A stretch of DNA of 64,000 bases. It comes from Actinomycetes bacterium. GTDB taxonomy: Bacteria; Bacillota; Sulfobacillia; Sulfobacillales; JAIMBI01. The DNA is taken from the NCBI GenBank assembly GCA_023565505.1, contig JAIMBI010000002.1, positions 1-64,000 on the forward strand, given 5' to 3'. Made by a program: the position numbers and the translations under genes. Every line of letters starts with the position of its first letter. Position 1 is the stretch's first letter. The notes below the pieces were generated by a model. That model was not told the DNA's origin, searched no databases, and worked only from the letters and a program-made list of their open reading frames with translations. Positions 6,887-15,895 of this stretch are shown here, in pieces.

Positions 6887-8299
6887 ATGACGCGAACCTA
6901 TGACCTGCTAGTGCTCGGCGGGGGGTCCGCCGGGTTCGCCGCGGCCATCAAAGGGGCCGAGGCCGGTCGCCGGGTAGCCTTGGTCGAAGGGGGCACGATC
7001 GGCGGCACCTGCGTCAACGTCGGCTGCGTGCCGTCCAAGACCCTCATCGCCGCCGCCCGGGCCCGCGCGAGCGCCACCCGCCCGGCGTTTGAGGGTCTCG
7101 GGGTGCACGCCGTGGCCCCGGACTGGCCGGCGGTGATGGCGCAGAAGCGGGCGCTGGTCGACGAGCTGAGGCAGGCGAAATATCTCGATGTCTTGGCGGC
7201 GTATCCCACCATCGAGTGGGTGCGGGGTCAGGGCACGCTGACGGGGACGGACCCGGTCACGCTGGATGTGGCGGGCACGACGCTTCAGGCGCCGGCCCTG
7301 GTCCTGGCCACCGGGGCGGAACCGTGGGCACCGCTCATTCCCGGCCTAGCCGACACGCCGTTCTGGACCAGTTCAGACGCGTTGGCCGCCGAGACGCTCC
7401 CGGAGCATCTTATCGTGCTGGGCGGCAGCGCCGTTGGGCTCGAGATCGGACAGCTGTACCGGCGGTTCGGTGTCGCTGTGACCGTCCTGGAAGCGCTGGA
7501 TCGGATCGTCCCGGCTGAGGACCAAGAGGTCAGCGACGCCTTGACGGGTTACCTCCGGGAGGAAGGGCTGACGGTGATGCCGGGGGCGACGGTCCAGGCC
7601 GTGGCCTATGACGGGCGGGTTTTCACCGTCACGGCCCGGGTCGACGGGCAGGTGCGCACCGTGACGGGTGACCGCCTGCTGGTGGCGACGGGACGTCGGC
7701 CGCGCACGGCGGGGTTCGGGCTCGTGGAACATGGGATCGAGGTGGACCGGCGGGGCGCCGTCGTCGTCGACGCCCACCTCCGCTCGACCGTGCCCACGGT
7801 GTATGCGGCGGGCGACGTGACCGGCCAAGCGATGTTCGTATATGTGGCCGCCGCGCAGGGCAGCGTGGCGGCGACCAATGCGCTGGGGCTCGGGCCGGTG
7901 GCCAACGACCTCGACGCCCTGCCGCGGGTGACGTTCACGGACCCGCAGGTTGCGAGCGTCGGCTGGACGGAGGCGGAGGCAGAGCGGCAGGGGATCCCTT
8001 GCGACAGCCGCACGTTGCCGCTCGCGTATGTGCCGCGCGCGTTGGCCAACCGGGACACGCGTGGCCTGATCAAGATCGTCGCGGAACGGGAGACGGAGCA
8101 GGTGCGGGGCGTCCACATCGTCGCGCCGGAGGCGGGCGAGATGATCCAGGTCGGAGTCATCGCGGTCAAATACGAGATGACCCTGTCGGATCTAACCCAG
8201 CTCTACTTCCCATACCTGGCAGCAGTGGAAGGGCTGAAGCTTGCCGCGCTGACCTTCCACAAGGACGTGGCCAAGCTCTCCTGCTGCGCCGGGGCCTGA
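6887..8299 (+). CDS. merA: Mercuric reductase
   Basis: A 470-residue flavoprotein disulfide oxidoreductase that reduces Hg(II) to Hg(0) with NADPH. It has the FAD dinucleotide motif GGGSAG at the N-terminus, the redox pair GGTCVNVGCVPSK (Cys42/Cys47), the NADPH site (VLGGSAVGLEIG) and the second FAD motif (VYAAGDVTG). The C-terminal vicinal Cys pair in LSCCAGA (Cys466-467), diagnostic of MerA, separates it from lipoamide dehydrogenase. There is no N-terminal NmerA domain; that job may be done by the separate HMA protein just upstream. The ribosome-binding site is AAGGAGA. Confidence 0.95.
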   Translation: MTRTYDLLVLGGGSAGFAAAIKGAEAGRRVALVEGGTIGGTCVNVGCVPSKTLIAAARARASATRPAFEGLGVHAVAPDWPAVMAQKRALVDELRQAKYLDVLAAYPTIEWVRGQGTLTGTDPVTLDVAGTTLQAPALVLATGAEPWAPLIPGLADTPFWTSSDALAAETLPEHLIVLGGSAVGLEIGQLYRRFGVAVTVLEALDRIVPAEDQEVSDALTGYLREEGLTVMPGATVQAVAYDGRVFTVTARVDGQVRTVTGDRLLVATGRRPRTAGFGLVEHGIEVDRRGAVVVDAHLRSTVPTVYAAGDVTGQAMFVYVAAAQGSVAATNALGLGPVANDLDALPRVTFTDPQVASVGWTEAEAERQGIPCDSRTLPLAYVPRALANRDTRGLIKIVAERETEQVRGVHIVAPEAGEMIQVGVIAVKYEMTLSDLTQLYFPYLAAVEGLKLAALTFHKDVAKLSCCAGA

Positions 8300-8585
8300 C
8301 CGTGGGTTGACCGGCGTTGACGGTGACGACGCCGCCGGCGGCGCGCCGGGAGGCGGTACGACTGCTCGACAGCGCCCTCGCGGCCTCAGGCCTCGCCGGG
8401 GCGGTGGCGCGGTGGACTGGGCGGACGGCCCGTGCATCTGGCCATGGCCAGGCGGACCTGGGCCGGGTCGCGTCCCACCGTGGCCACATGGACCGACTAG
8501 CTCCTGGACGTGTGGTCTAATCACGGGCGTGGTGCCGGCTGTTGCTCAGGCGGGCGGGACCTGGCAGACCGAAAGACCGTCTATG
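8300..8585. other. Region after merA with no convincing gene
   Basis: About 285 bases lie between merA and an IS110 relic. A 67-codon open frame at 8317-8520 on the plus strand has no recognisable motif and no good ribosome-binding site. No terminator with a U-run was seen. Confidence 0.4.
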
Positions 8586-9850
8586 TTAGACGTCAAGTGT
8601 GGATAACGGGTGGAGGCGAAGTTGTTGGCCCGCGATGAGACGGGTCAGACAGTCCGAATCCCTGGAACAGGCCGACCCCAGCGGTCCCCCCAAGCAGGAT
8701 CGTCGTCGAGCGCGGGGGAGCCACGACGCTTGAGCGGCCTGACGTCGGGCGCGGGCCGCGGCGAAGCGGGCGTCGTTATACGGGGCACGGTCCTGCAACA
8801 CCCTGAACAGCAGGTGCAGCCACACGTTGGCCAACGTCCGCAGCGCTCCGTGGTGACCGTGCCCACGGGCCTGGTAGGGGTCATAGTAGGCCAGAGCCCA
8901 AGCACACCGGGTCAGGAAAGCCAAGGCCAACTGGTGCATCGTCTACCGGATAGGCTCGTCACACGCCCGGCGCAGATGGACCCGCTGCCGTTTGCCGCTC
9001 TGGTAGGCCACTGGGCTGGTGCCTGCCAAGGCTTGCACCGCCTCTTCCGATGCCAATCGGTCGCGGTTGGCGCCCAAGGCGGCCATGAGGCGTGCGCCCA
9101 GGAGGGGCCCCGCTCCCGGCACCCTCGCCCAGCTGTCCAGATCCGCGTGGGCCGTAAAAGGCTCCGCGATCTGCGCCCGGATTTCCCCCCAATGCGCTTC
9201 GAGAGCCGGCAATTGCACAACGAACGGCCGCACCCAGCGGATCTGGGCGTGGGCCTTGCCCGGCGTGGCTGCGAGCGCGGAGACTTGCAATAGAGCGTGC
9301 ATCCGGGCGGCCGCGGCCTCCGCGTGCGGGTTACGCTGTTGCCGTAGCCAGCACGTCAGTTGAGAGACGCTCAGTCCATTGCGCCAAGAACGCCAAGGTG
9401 TGGGCGGACTCAGGTCGTCGAACAGGGTCAGGACCACGGGGTCGTAGCGCTTCAGCACGGCCGTGAGGCTGATTGACCAACCGGGTGTGCTCGGCTGTCA
9501 AGCGAGCGTCCACCCGGGTCAACTGCCGCCACTACACCCAGGCTTCATCCGCCGGGCGCAACGGCCGCAAAGTGTCGGCCTACTGGCCGAGCATGTCTGC
9601 CTGGATGCCCGGTGGCGGGCGTCGCGGCCACGGTGTGGACCAGGAGAGCTTGACCGCGGATCACGAACCCGCTTGGCTGAGGTCGTGGGTGGCCCGCGAT
9701 GCGCGTAAGGACGCCGAGACCCGCCGGCGCCTCCACCGCTTCGACCGAGGCGACAAAGCGGTTCGCCGTTCACGTACCAGGCGGTCGCCGTGCCGCTGGC
9801 CGACGCGGTGCGTTGGGGGGCGCCCCGGTGGCTCAAGCGCTTGGCGGAGG
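8586..9850 (-). pseudogene. Degraded IS110-like transposase gene
   Basis: Reading across frames on the minus strand gives IS110 C-terminal features: LTRVDARLTAEHTRLVNQ, KRYDPVVLTLFDDL and the Transposase_20 core VPGAGPLLGARLMAALG with AVQALAGTSPV. After an in-frame stop near 8940 comes QLALAFLTRCAWALAYYD. Several frameshifts break the middle (around 9370-9480), and the N-terminal DEDD part beyond about 9550 is barely readable. It differs from the intact IS110 transposase at 991-2118, so it comes from another element. Confidence 0.6.
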
Positions 9851-9865
9851 CCGGCCCCTGAGGAG

Positions 9866-10084
9866 GTGGTGGCTGGCGCGCTCGTGCCGGCTGCGTGCTG
9901 TGCCGGACCGGCTCTCGCGGCTTGGACCGTCTCGGCAGGTGCGTTGGATGCCGTGGGGAGTTGGCTGGCAGGGGCGGCGCCGTGGCTGGCCGGGACTGCC
10001 GCGGTGGTCGTGGCGATAAGCGCTTGGCGGGGCGTGCAAGGGGTGCGGCCACTGCTGGGCTCGCTTGGTCGCATGCGCTGTTAA
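9866..10084 (+). pseudogene. Fragment of a small Cys-Cys membrane protein
   Basis: The peptide VVAGALVPAACCAGPALAAW, followed by a second hydrophobic stretch (AAPWLAGTAAVVVAISAW), resembles the Cys-Cys membrane protein of the mer operon in layout (CC then GP in helix 1, short loop, helix 2). No convincing start or ribosome-binding site is present. It may be a remnant of a second metal-transport gene. The call rests on layout only. Confidence 0.25.
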
Positions 10085-10111
10085 TGCAACGTAGTTTTGA
10101 CCCACTGGCGC

Positions 10112-10310
10112 ATGAAGCGCCATTATGTCCCGATGGCCGGCAACCCCGCGAAGCTCCGACGGCTGGGCATCCCCACCGTCGAAGACCGGCTGCTGCAGGC
10201 GACCGTATAGCGCCTGCTGGGGGCCCTCTTCGAGCCGGCGATTCTGGGCTGCTCGTTTGGGTTCCGACCGGGCCGAAGCGCGCACGATGCGTTGCGGCTG
10301 TCTAGGAACG
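10112..10310 (+). pseudogene. Group II intron reverse transcriptase fragment
   Basis: The peptide KRHYVPMAGNPAKLRRLGIP, followed by TVEDRLLQATV, then a TAG (10208-10210) and [23 protein letters not shown], is the RT-0/RT-1/RT-2 region of group II intron-encoded proteins (the LGIPTVxDR and [14 protein letters not shown] signatures). Only about 65 residues remain, with a nonsense codon inside. No catalytic YxDD block or intron domain V was found nearby, so this is a relic. Confidence 0.7.
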
Positions 10311-10349
10311 AGCCACGATCGTTGTTTCTGCAGGCAACACAGGATCGCA

Positions 10350-10769
10350 TGCCTATCCTTTCCCGGTGGCTTTAATATTCCCGGGGTCATCGCGGTGGGG
10401 GCCATCGATCCGAATCTTAACGTGTTACCACAAAGCATTGTTAATGACCCTAGAACCATTTACGCTCCAGGCCAAGGGATTACGAGTCTAGCTTATACGC
10501 ATCGTGGGGTGGTGCTGCAGCAGTTCTCAGGAGCATTTGTGGCAGCGCCCTTCATTACTGTTATGGCTGTGTTAGCCAAGGCCACGTGTTCATATGTGCC
10601 TCAATGGAACGGGCACCCCGTTAACATTCGCCTTCCCAACTTCAGTAACACACTGCAGTTAGTGCATGTCGTCTCTGGTAACCACATTGCTCATCACTAT
10701 GAAGACAGAATATGTCACCTGGGATTCCATATAATGAATTGGTGCCCAGTTATGCAACAAGGAGGATAG
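10350..10769 (+). pseudogene. Subtilase (S8) fragment without catalytic Ser
   Basis: GVIAVGAIDPNLNVLPQS, then IYAPGQGITSL and QQFSGAFVAAPFITVMAVLAKA, match the C-terminal third of subtilisin-like proteases (VIAVGAID, VxAPGxxI, SGTSxAAP). In the last motif Thr-Ser is replaced by Ala-Phe, so the nucleophile is missing. Upstream catalytic Asp and His regions are absent, replaced by the intron RT relic. Base composition drops to about 48% G+C here, unlike the surrounding genome. It could be a truncated remnant or the end of a non-peptidase subtilase-like protein. Confidence 0.5.
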
Positions 10770-10773
10770 TCGA

Positions 10774-11433
10774 ATGAAAGCGGCGCAGCAATGGTTGGCA
10801 CCTTTAACTCTGATAGGTGGTGTCCTTTTAGCAGGATGTTCCCTGGTGAACGAGTCTGCTTCTGTTCATCCGGTGCCCCACACAATTAGCGGAAACGGCC
10901 AGGCGACTACCTTGCGGCAGGACCAGACTGTGCAGGCAACTACTTTGACGGCACTTCTTGACCAGGCACTGCGTCGGCGTTACACCCCTCGGATTCCACA
11001 ACACCTTGTCATTACAAATATCTACCTTAGTGGGGCCAATGGGTTTGTCCAATTTCGTGCTACCGTTGCGGGGCAGCTCCGAGAAGGTTTGCTCTATGCG
11101 GTGAGACGGGAGAAGACCTGGGTTCTCCAGTTTATGACGACGGCGACGCATGATCGCCAGTCCCCGTTTACAGTCCAGGAAATGGTCGGGCAAGTGGCAA
11201 CGCCTCCCTACCAAGACTATCTGGTGATTGGCGGTATGAGCAACAAACCCACTATTGCCCACATAGTAGTCACCACTCCCGAGAAGGTTACTGATTTTGT
11301 CGTGGGCCCTCCTGACCGGTCGTATTTATATATCGACATTGGACTTTCGCTGAAGAAGTCGCCGGGATTAATCTCGATAGAAGCATTAGATAGCCAGAAC
11401 CGCGTGGTGGCTAAGTGGCCAGCACGCCCATAG
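10774..11433 (+). CDS. Lipoprotein of unknown function
   Basis: A 219-residue protein with a signal peptide and lipobox (LLAGCS, Cys at about 22), so it is exported and lipid-anchored. The mature part is mostly beta-rich and soluble, with no recognised domain. The ATG follows an excellent AACAAGGAGGA ribosome-binding site four bases after the subtilase-like remnant's stop, so the two may have been co-transcribed. G+C is about 50%, much lower than flanking core genes, suggesting horizontal acquisition. Layout resembles the second lipoprotein at 12070-12780, but I see no clear sequence identity. Confidence 0.75.
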   Translation: MKAAQQWLAPLTLIGGVLLAGCSLVNESASVHPVPHTISGNGQATTLRQDQTVQATTLTALLDQALRRRYTPRIPQHLVITNIYLSGANGFVQFRATVAGQLREGLLYAVRREKTWVLQFMTTATHDRQSPFTVQEMVGQVATPPYQDYLVIGGMSNKPTIAHIVVTTPEKVTDFVVGPPDRSYLYIDIGLSLKKSPGLISIEALDSQNRVVAKWPARP

Positions 11434-12069
11434 CACAGCACCTTGTATGTTGCCACCAGCCAAGAGATCAGGGAACCTTAGGACAACAAGTGCCTGTTAT
11501 AGCAAGGGCGGGGTGACCTCGGCGGCGTCGTAGAGCGCGCCATGGCGGCTATCGGGGCACACGGGAGGCCTCCCCCGCTGTCGCGACAGCGTATGCTCCA
11601 CCCGACAGGCCAAGCCGAAGGCGGAAGATGCGCCGAGGGACCAGAACAGTACTCCGAGCGCGGGAAAGCTGTGTTTAGAGGGGAGGCTGCCTGCGGTTTC
11701 AAGCGATCTCAAAGCCGATCGCCTCCTGCGGGGGAGGAACCCGGAATGAAAGCCGGATTGGAACGCATTCCGCAAACGGCCCCGGCCACGCCGCGCGGGC
11801 GGTTTACCGTCCTGGCCCATCACCTGACGGTTGAGTCCCTCGACGGTCTGTGCTCTCGCGCTGTTCGGGAAGTATACGTTACAGCAGTTGCTCCACACCG
11901 CCGCGACCCGGAACGTGGTAGCAGACCTGCCTTCCTGTTGGCGGTGGCCGACCTCCAATCCTGCCCGAGCCGCCGCCTCCGCTGGGCCCCCGCCAACATG
12001 CTAACAAGCCCGGCGCCAGTATTAGAGCAGCTGCAACCGGACCCGCCCCGCTATCAGACTGCGAACGAG
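11434..12069. other. 636 bases without a supportable gene
   Basis: Open frames exist on both strands (for example 11542-12123 plus and 11497-11958 minus), but both have Arg/Pro/Gly-rich compositions typical of chance frames and no motif I recognise. A 19-base sequence, AACATG(C/T)TAACAAGCCCGG, at 11995-12013 recurs in direct orientation at 13442-13460. The block is probably mobile-element debris. Confidence 0.4.
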
Positions 12070-12780
12070 CTATGGCGGACCGAGAGAATTATCGATCCGT
12101 GCGCCTGGGATGCTCCTGAGTAGGGGCGATACCTTAATGGGATAAGCACGCGACCATGTCATCACATGGTCGGACAAACGTTGACGGTAAACCACGACGA
12201 CTGCAGTCGGATTTTCCTCCTTGACCGGATCCTCAGGTTGATCGGTGACAGCGAATCTGACCTCCACGGCAGGACCCAGGCCTGTGTACGTGATACCCTC
12301 AGGGTTCCAGAAGTTATTGAGGATCGGGATACCAGACGCCTTGAGCGCTTTGGTCGCCCTTTCTATGGCGTCTCCATTATTACCGACAGTAATATGGTTA
12401 CCACCCACTGCTTTCGCGACCGTCGGTCCGGTCGTAACCTGTCCACGCCCGAAGTCCACCACGGTCTCCTGGGCACCGCTTACGTAGGGGTACACGTCCA
12501 AGTGATAATGAGGGGCAGGAAACTTCCGGGTCGTGACAAGCTTCACGTCTAGGAGATAGCTCCATGGTCCTGTAAGGGCACGCCGCACGGATGGCACGAT
12601 AGGTTGAAGGGTGGCAGTGACTGATAAATTGCGGGGTAATACCGCCGGGGTCTGCACAACATGTCTCTGGGTATTCAAAGAAGAACGGGATATGGGGCTA
12701 CATCCTCCCACAGCACTGGGCAGAAGCACAGAAGCGAATAGTAAAGCACTGCGATGCGTAAGGCTTCGGACCTGACCCAC
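12070..12780 (-). CDS. Second lipoprotein of unknown function
   Basis: A 236-residue protein beginning with a signal peptide and lipobox (AVGGCS, Cys at about 27). The mature region has no domain I can name. It contains an NHITVGNNGDAIERATKALKASG segment and a C-terminal beta-rich part. The GTG start at 12780 is chosen because no later start keeps the signal peptide. A run of ten G on the coding strand lies 8-17 bases before the start and may double as the ribosome-binding site. G+C is lower than in the core genes, as for the lipoprotein at 10774-11433. Confidence 0.7.
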   Translation of the reverse strand: MGQVRSLTHRSALLFASVLLPSAVGGCSPISRSSLNTQRHVVQTPAVLPRNLSVTATLQPIVPSVRRALTGPWSYLLDVKLVTTRKFPAPHYHLDVYPYVSGAQETVVDFGRGQVTTGPTVAKAVGGNHITVGNNGDAIERATKALKASGIPILNNFWNPEGITYTGLGPAVEVRFAVTDQPEDPVKEENPTAVVVVYRQRLSDHVMTWSRAYPIKVSPLLRSIPGARIDNSLGPP

Positions 12781-12787
12781 CTTGTAT

Positions 12788-12797
12788 CCCCCCCCCC
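12788..12797 (-). promoter_or_regulatory. Homopolymer C10 (G10 on the coding strand) before the lipoprotein start
   Basis: Ten consecutive C on the plus strand lie 7 bases beyond the GTG start of the minus-strand lipoprotein gene. Such tracts slip during replication, and in other bacteria they switch surface genes by changing promoter or ribosome-binding-site spacing. Here the tract occupies the ribosome-binding-site position, so length changes could alter translation. This is inference from one sequence. Confidence 0.4.
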
Positions 12798-13680
12798 GCC
12801 CCTCACCAAGTTATGGTATCCAACCCATTACTGTGTAGCAAGATAAGCCTTTATTTAGCAAGTATCCGATCCTGGCACATCCGTCTTCCTCATAAGGGGC
12901 TACTGGGCGCTCAGCCGGCTAGGCTATCGGCTAGGTCCAACTAAGAGCACCAGCCGACATATAACGGGGTGTGGTTGGGTCTCAGCTGTGTAGGCCTGCA
13001 ACCGGCAGGCAAATCCGTATCGAGTAGCGTTCAGTCCCACCGGGTTCGGGAACCAAGAGGTTCAGGCCCACGCTGCCCTGGGTCTGCCCGACCTCATCGG
13101 GTCCGACGGCCAAATCCAGTCCAGGGCGAAGCCCAGAACACGCTGACCTTGCTACTCAGATGGGACGCAGGCCACGATCCCTCCTGGGTCAGGGCTATGG
13201 AGAGCGATGTCAGCACACGCTATCTTTACCTGAGCTTGTAGTCACAAAGGCCCCATGCGTCTTGTAAGGCGCAGGAGGTGGCCGCATCGTAAGCCACAAG
13301 CGATCCCGCCACTCAAACCGTGGTGCGACGCATTCGCCGCCTTGCGCGGGACCACGCCCAGTGCCGCTCGGCATCCGCGGGTTCTGTGGGTGGCGGCGGG
13401 CGTCCGTTCTGGGCGCCCCCCGTCTTGGCTGGCCCGCCGGTAACATGTTAACAAGCCCGGGTCGGCTATTCGCGGGCTGGCTGTGTCGTCTTGGACCGCG
13501 GACGATTAAGACCCTGACGGCGGGCCAATCGGGACCCGCGGTCCCATGGAGTTCGTCGGCTCTTCCGGCAGAGCGGGTGGACCGACGGGTGGTGGGCACC
13601 TCCGCCTCGTGCGTCGCCGCGACATGCGCGCTTTCAGAACCGTTCAGACCGCCTTGACGACGTGAACCCGTAGATCCGGC
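12798..13680. other. About 880 bases without a supportable gene
   Basis: No frame gives a recognisable protein. The second copy of the 19-base repeat (13442-13460) lies here. The minus-strand frame across 13210-13660 is Arg/Pro-rich and looks like a high-GC shadow. The region separates accessory DNA from the thrS promoter. Confidence 0.4.
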
Positions 13681-13686
13681 ATAACC

Positions 13687-13716
13687 TTGCTGGTGCGCCG
13701 CCGGCTCCCTTATAAT
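13687..13716 (+). promoter_or_regulatory. SigA-type promoter of thrS
   Basis: The -35 box TTGCTG (13687-13692) and -10 box TATAAT (13711-13716) are 18 bp apart. Transcription would start near 13723, at the 5' edge of the T-box leader. Confidence 0.75.
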
Positions 13717-13722
13717 TAATGT

Positions 13723-13962
13723 CGGACACACGCGATGAGCGGGACAAGGCGCGGGTGGCCGCCGTCCAGAGAGGTCGACGGACGCTGGAAGTCGACCCGG
13801 CGGGCCGTGCCGAACCACCCGCGAGCCAGCCGCCGAAGCCTGCCGGGGGCGGGATAAGGCGCCGGGGTCGACCCGTTAACGTCGAAGCGAGTGTGGGCAC
13901 GCCCAAAGCAAGGTGGGACCGCGGGTTTACCCGTCCTTGGCGACGGGCTTTTTTTATGCCGA
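13723..13962 (+). promoter_or_regulatory. T-box leader of thrS with terminator
   Basis: The leader has the early GATGAGCGGGAC segment, an AGAGAGGTCGACGG stem I region, the T-box proper AAGGTGGGACCGCG (13910-13923), and an intrinsic terminator CCCGTC/GACGGG followed by seven T (13930-13955). A threonine specifier ACC may be at 13814-13816 within GAACCACC; this is tentative without folding. Uncharged tRNA-Thr would stabilise the antiterminator and switch thrS on. Confidence 0.88.
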
Positions 13963-13975
13963 ACGGGGAGGGCTC

Positions 13976-15895
13976 ATGGCGGACACAGTGTTGGTGAGGG
14001 TGGGCGAGGCGACGCATTCCATCGAACGCGGGACCCCGCTCGCCGACCTGGTACCCGATCCTCTTCGGGGGTCCGTGCTGGCCGCGCTGTTCAACGGCCG
14101 GCCGGTGGACCTCGGTTTTCGCGTCGGGGAAGACGGCACGGTCGACTGGCTCACGTTCGACCACCCGGCGGGGCGCCGGATCTTCCGGCATTCGAGCGCC
14201 CACCTGCTGGCTCAGGCGGTCAAGCGACGGTGGCCGACGGCCCAGCTCGGCACCGGTCCGGCGCTGGAGGACGGATTCTACTACGATATCCGCCTGCCCG
14301 AGCCGCTGACCGCGGAAGATCTGGCGGCTATTGAGGCGACGATGCGCGCCATCGTGGCCGAGGACCTGCCCGTGGAACGGCAGGAGCTGAGTCGGGAGGA
14401 AGCCCGGCGGCTGTTCGCGGAGCGGGGCGAACCCTTCAAGGTGGAGATCGTGGAGCGGATCCCCGCCGATGTCCCCATCTCGGTCTACCGCCAGGGCGAA
14501 TTCGTCGACCTGTGCAGCGGCCCCCACGTCCCGCGGACCGGCGTGCTGCGCGCCGTGCGGCTGACCACCGTGTCCGGGGCCTACTGGCGGGGCGACGAGC
14601 GCCAGCCGATGCTGAGCCGCATCTATGGCACCTCGTTCCCCGACGAGGCCCAGCTGACGGCCTACCTGGAGCGGGTGGAGGAGGCCAAGCGCCGCGACCA
14701 TCGACGCCTCGGGCCCCAGATGGGTCTGTTCGTGTTCCGGGACGAGGCGCCCGGATTCACGTTCTGGCTGCCCAAGGGCGTCACCCTGTACCGCAAGCTC
14801 GAGGCGTTCTCGCGGCGCCTCCAGGAGCCGCTGGGCTACCAGGAGGTCAGCACCCCCTGGATCTTCCGCGCCTCCCTATGGGAGACGTCGGGTCACTGGC
14901 AGCACTACCGCGACAACATGTTCGTCGTCGAGCGCGACGACGAGCGGCTCGGGGTCAAACCGATGAACTGCCCCGGGCACTGCCTGCTGTACGCCGGGGA
15001 GACCCGGTCCTACCGCGACCTGCCCCTCAAGCTGGCCGAATACGGGCCCCTGTCGCGCTTCGAGCGGAGCGGGACGTTGCACGGCCTGATGCGGGCGCGG
15101 GGCTTCCACCAGGACGACGCCCACCTCTTCGTCCGACCCGACCAGATCGCCGACCAGATCGCCGAGGTCCTGGGGCTGGTCGACGCCGTCTACGGGGCCT
15201 TGGACATGCCGGTGGCCATCGAGTTGTCCACCCGCCCCGAGGACTACCTGGGCGACCTCGAGACCTGGGACGTGGCCGAGGCCCAGTTGAAGGCGGCCTT
15301 GGAGCGATCGGGCCGCCCGTACGCGGTGCGGCCCGGGGAAGGGGCCTTCTACGGACCCAAGCTCGACTTCCACGTGACCGACGCCCTCGGCCGGCAGTGG
15401 CAGACCGCCACCGTGCAGCTCGACTTCCAGATGCCCCGCCAGTTTGATCTCGTCTACGTCGACGCCGCGGGCCAGCGCCAGCGCCCGGTGATGATCCACC
15501 GGGCCGTCTTCGGGTCGCTGGAACGGTTCATCGGGATCTTGGTGGAGCACTTCAACGGGTGGTTCCCACTGTGGCTCGCCCCGGAACCGGTCCGCGTCCT
15601 GCCGCTCGCGGACGACGAGCGGCCGTACGCCGAGGCCGTCGCCCGCGACCTGCGCCAGGCGGGGGTGACGGCGACGGTGGACGGGCGACGGGAGAAGCTG
15701 GGGTACAAGATCCGGCAGGCCCAGCTGGAGCGGGTGCCGGTGGCGCTGGTGATCGGTCGGCGGGAGGTCGAGGCGCACACCGTGGCGGTGCGGTGGCAGG
15801 GAGAGGACCGGGGAACCCAGCCCTGGCCCGCCTACCTGGAGACCATCCGCCAGCAGGCGATGGCCCCGGGCCAGGCGGAGGGGGACGCGCCGTGA
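13976..15895 (+). CDS. thrS: Threonyl-tRNA synthetase
   Basis: A 639-residue class II synthetase that charges tRNA-Thr. The TGS domain spans about residues 1-62. The editing domain has HSSAH (His72, His76) and CSGPH (Cys180, His184), which hydrolyse Ser-tRNA-Thr. The catalytic core has the zinc ligands in MNCPGH (Cys332) and FHQDDAH (His383). The anticodon-binding domain ends the protein (VRVLPLADDERPYAEAVARD). The ATG at 13976 follows GGGGAGGG and lies 14 bases after the T-box terminator. The next gene overlaps its stop. Confidence 0.97.
   Translation: MADTVLVRVGEATHSIERGTPLADLVPDPLRGSVLAALFNGRPVDLGFRVGEDGTVDWLTFDHPAGRRIFRHSSAHLLAQAVKRRWPTAQLGTGPALEDGFYYDIRLPEPLTAEDLAAIEATMRAIVAEDLPVERQELSREEARRLFAERGEPFKVEIVERIPADVPISVYRQGEFVDLCSGPHVPRTGVLRAVRLTTVSGAYWRGDERQPMLSRIYGTSFPDEAQLTAYLERVEEAKRRDHRRLGPQMGLFVFRDEAPGFTFWLPKGVTLYRKLEAFSRRLQEPLGYQEVSTPWIFRASLWETSGHWQHYRDNMFVVERDDERLGVKPMNCPGHCLLYAGETRSYRDLPLKLAEYGPLSRFERSGTLHGLMRARGFHQDDAHLFVRPDQIADQIAEVLGLVDAVYGALDMPVAIELSTRPEDYLGDLETWDVAEAQLKAALERSGRPYAVRPGEGAFYGPKLDFHVTDALGRQWQTATVQLDFQMPRQFDLVYVDAAGQRQRPVMIHRAVFGSLERFIGILVEHFNGWFPLWLAPEPVRVLPLADDERPYAEAVARDLRQAGVTATVDGRREKLGYKIRQAQLERVPVALVIGRREVEAHTVAVRWQGEDRGTQPWPAYLETIRQQAMAPGQAEGDAP

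Noticed and set aside
8317-8520. 67-codon frame after merA as an extra mer gene
   Set aside because: No metal-binding motif or ribosome-binding site, and no similarity to MerB, MerR or MerD.
11542-12123. Possible 193-residue protein on the plus strand
   Set aside because: Composition is chance-like, there is no ribosome-binding site or motif, and it overlaps the end of the minus-strand lipoprotein gene.
12969-13241. 90-codon frame on the plus strand
   Set aside because: No motif, Arg/Pro-rich and no start signal.
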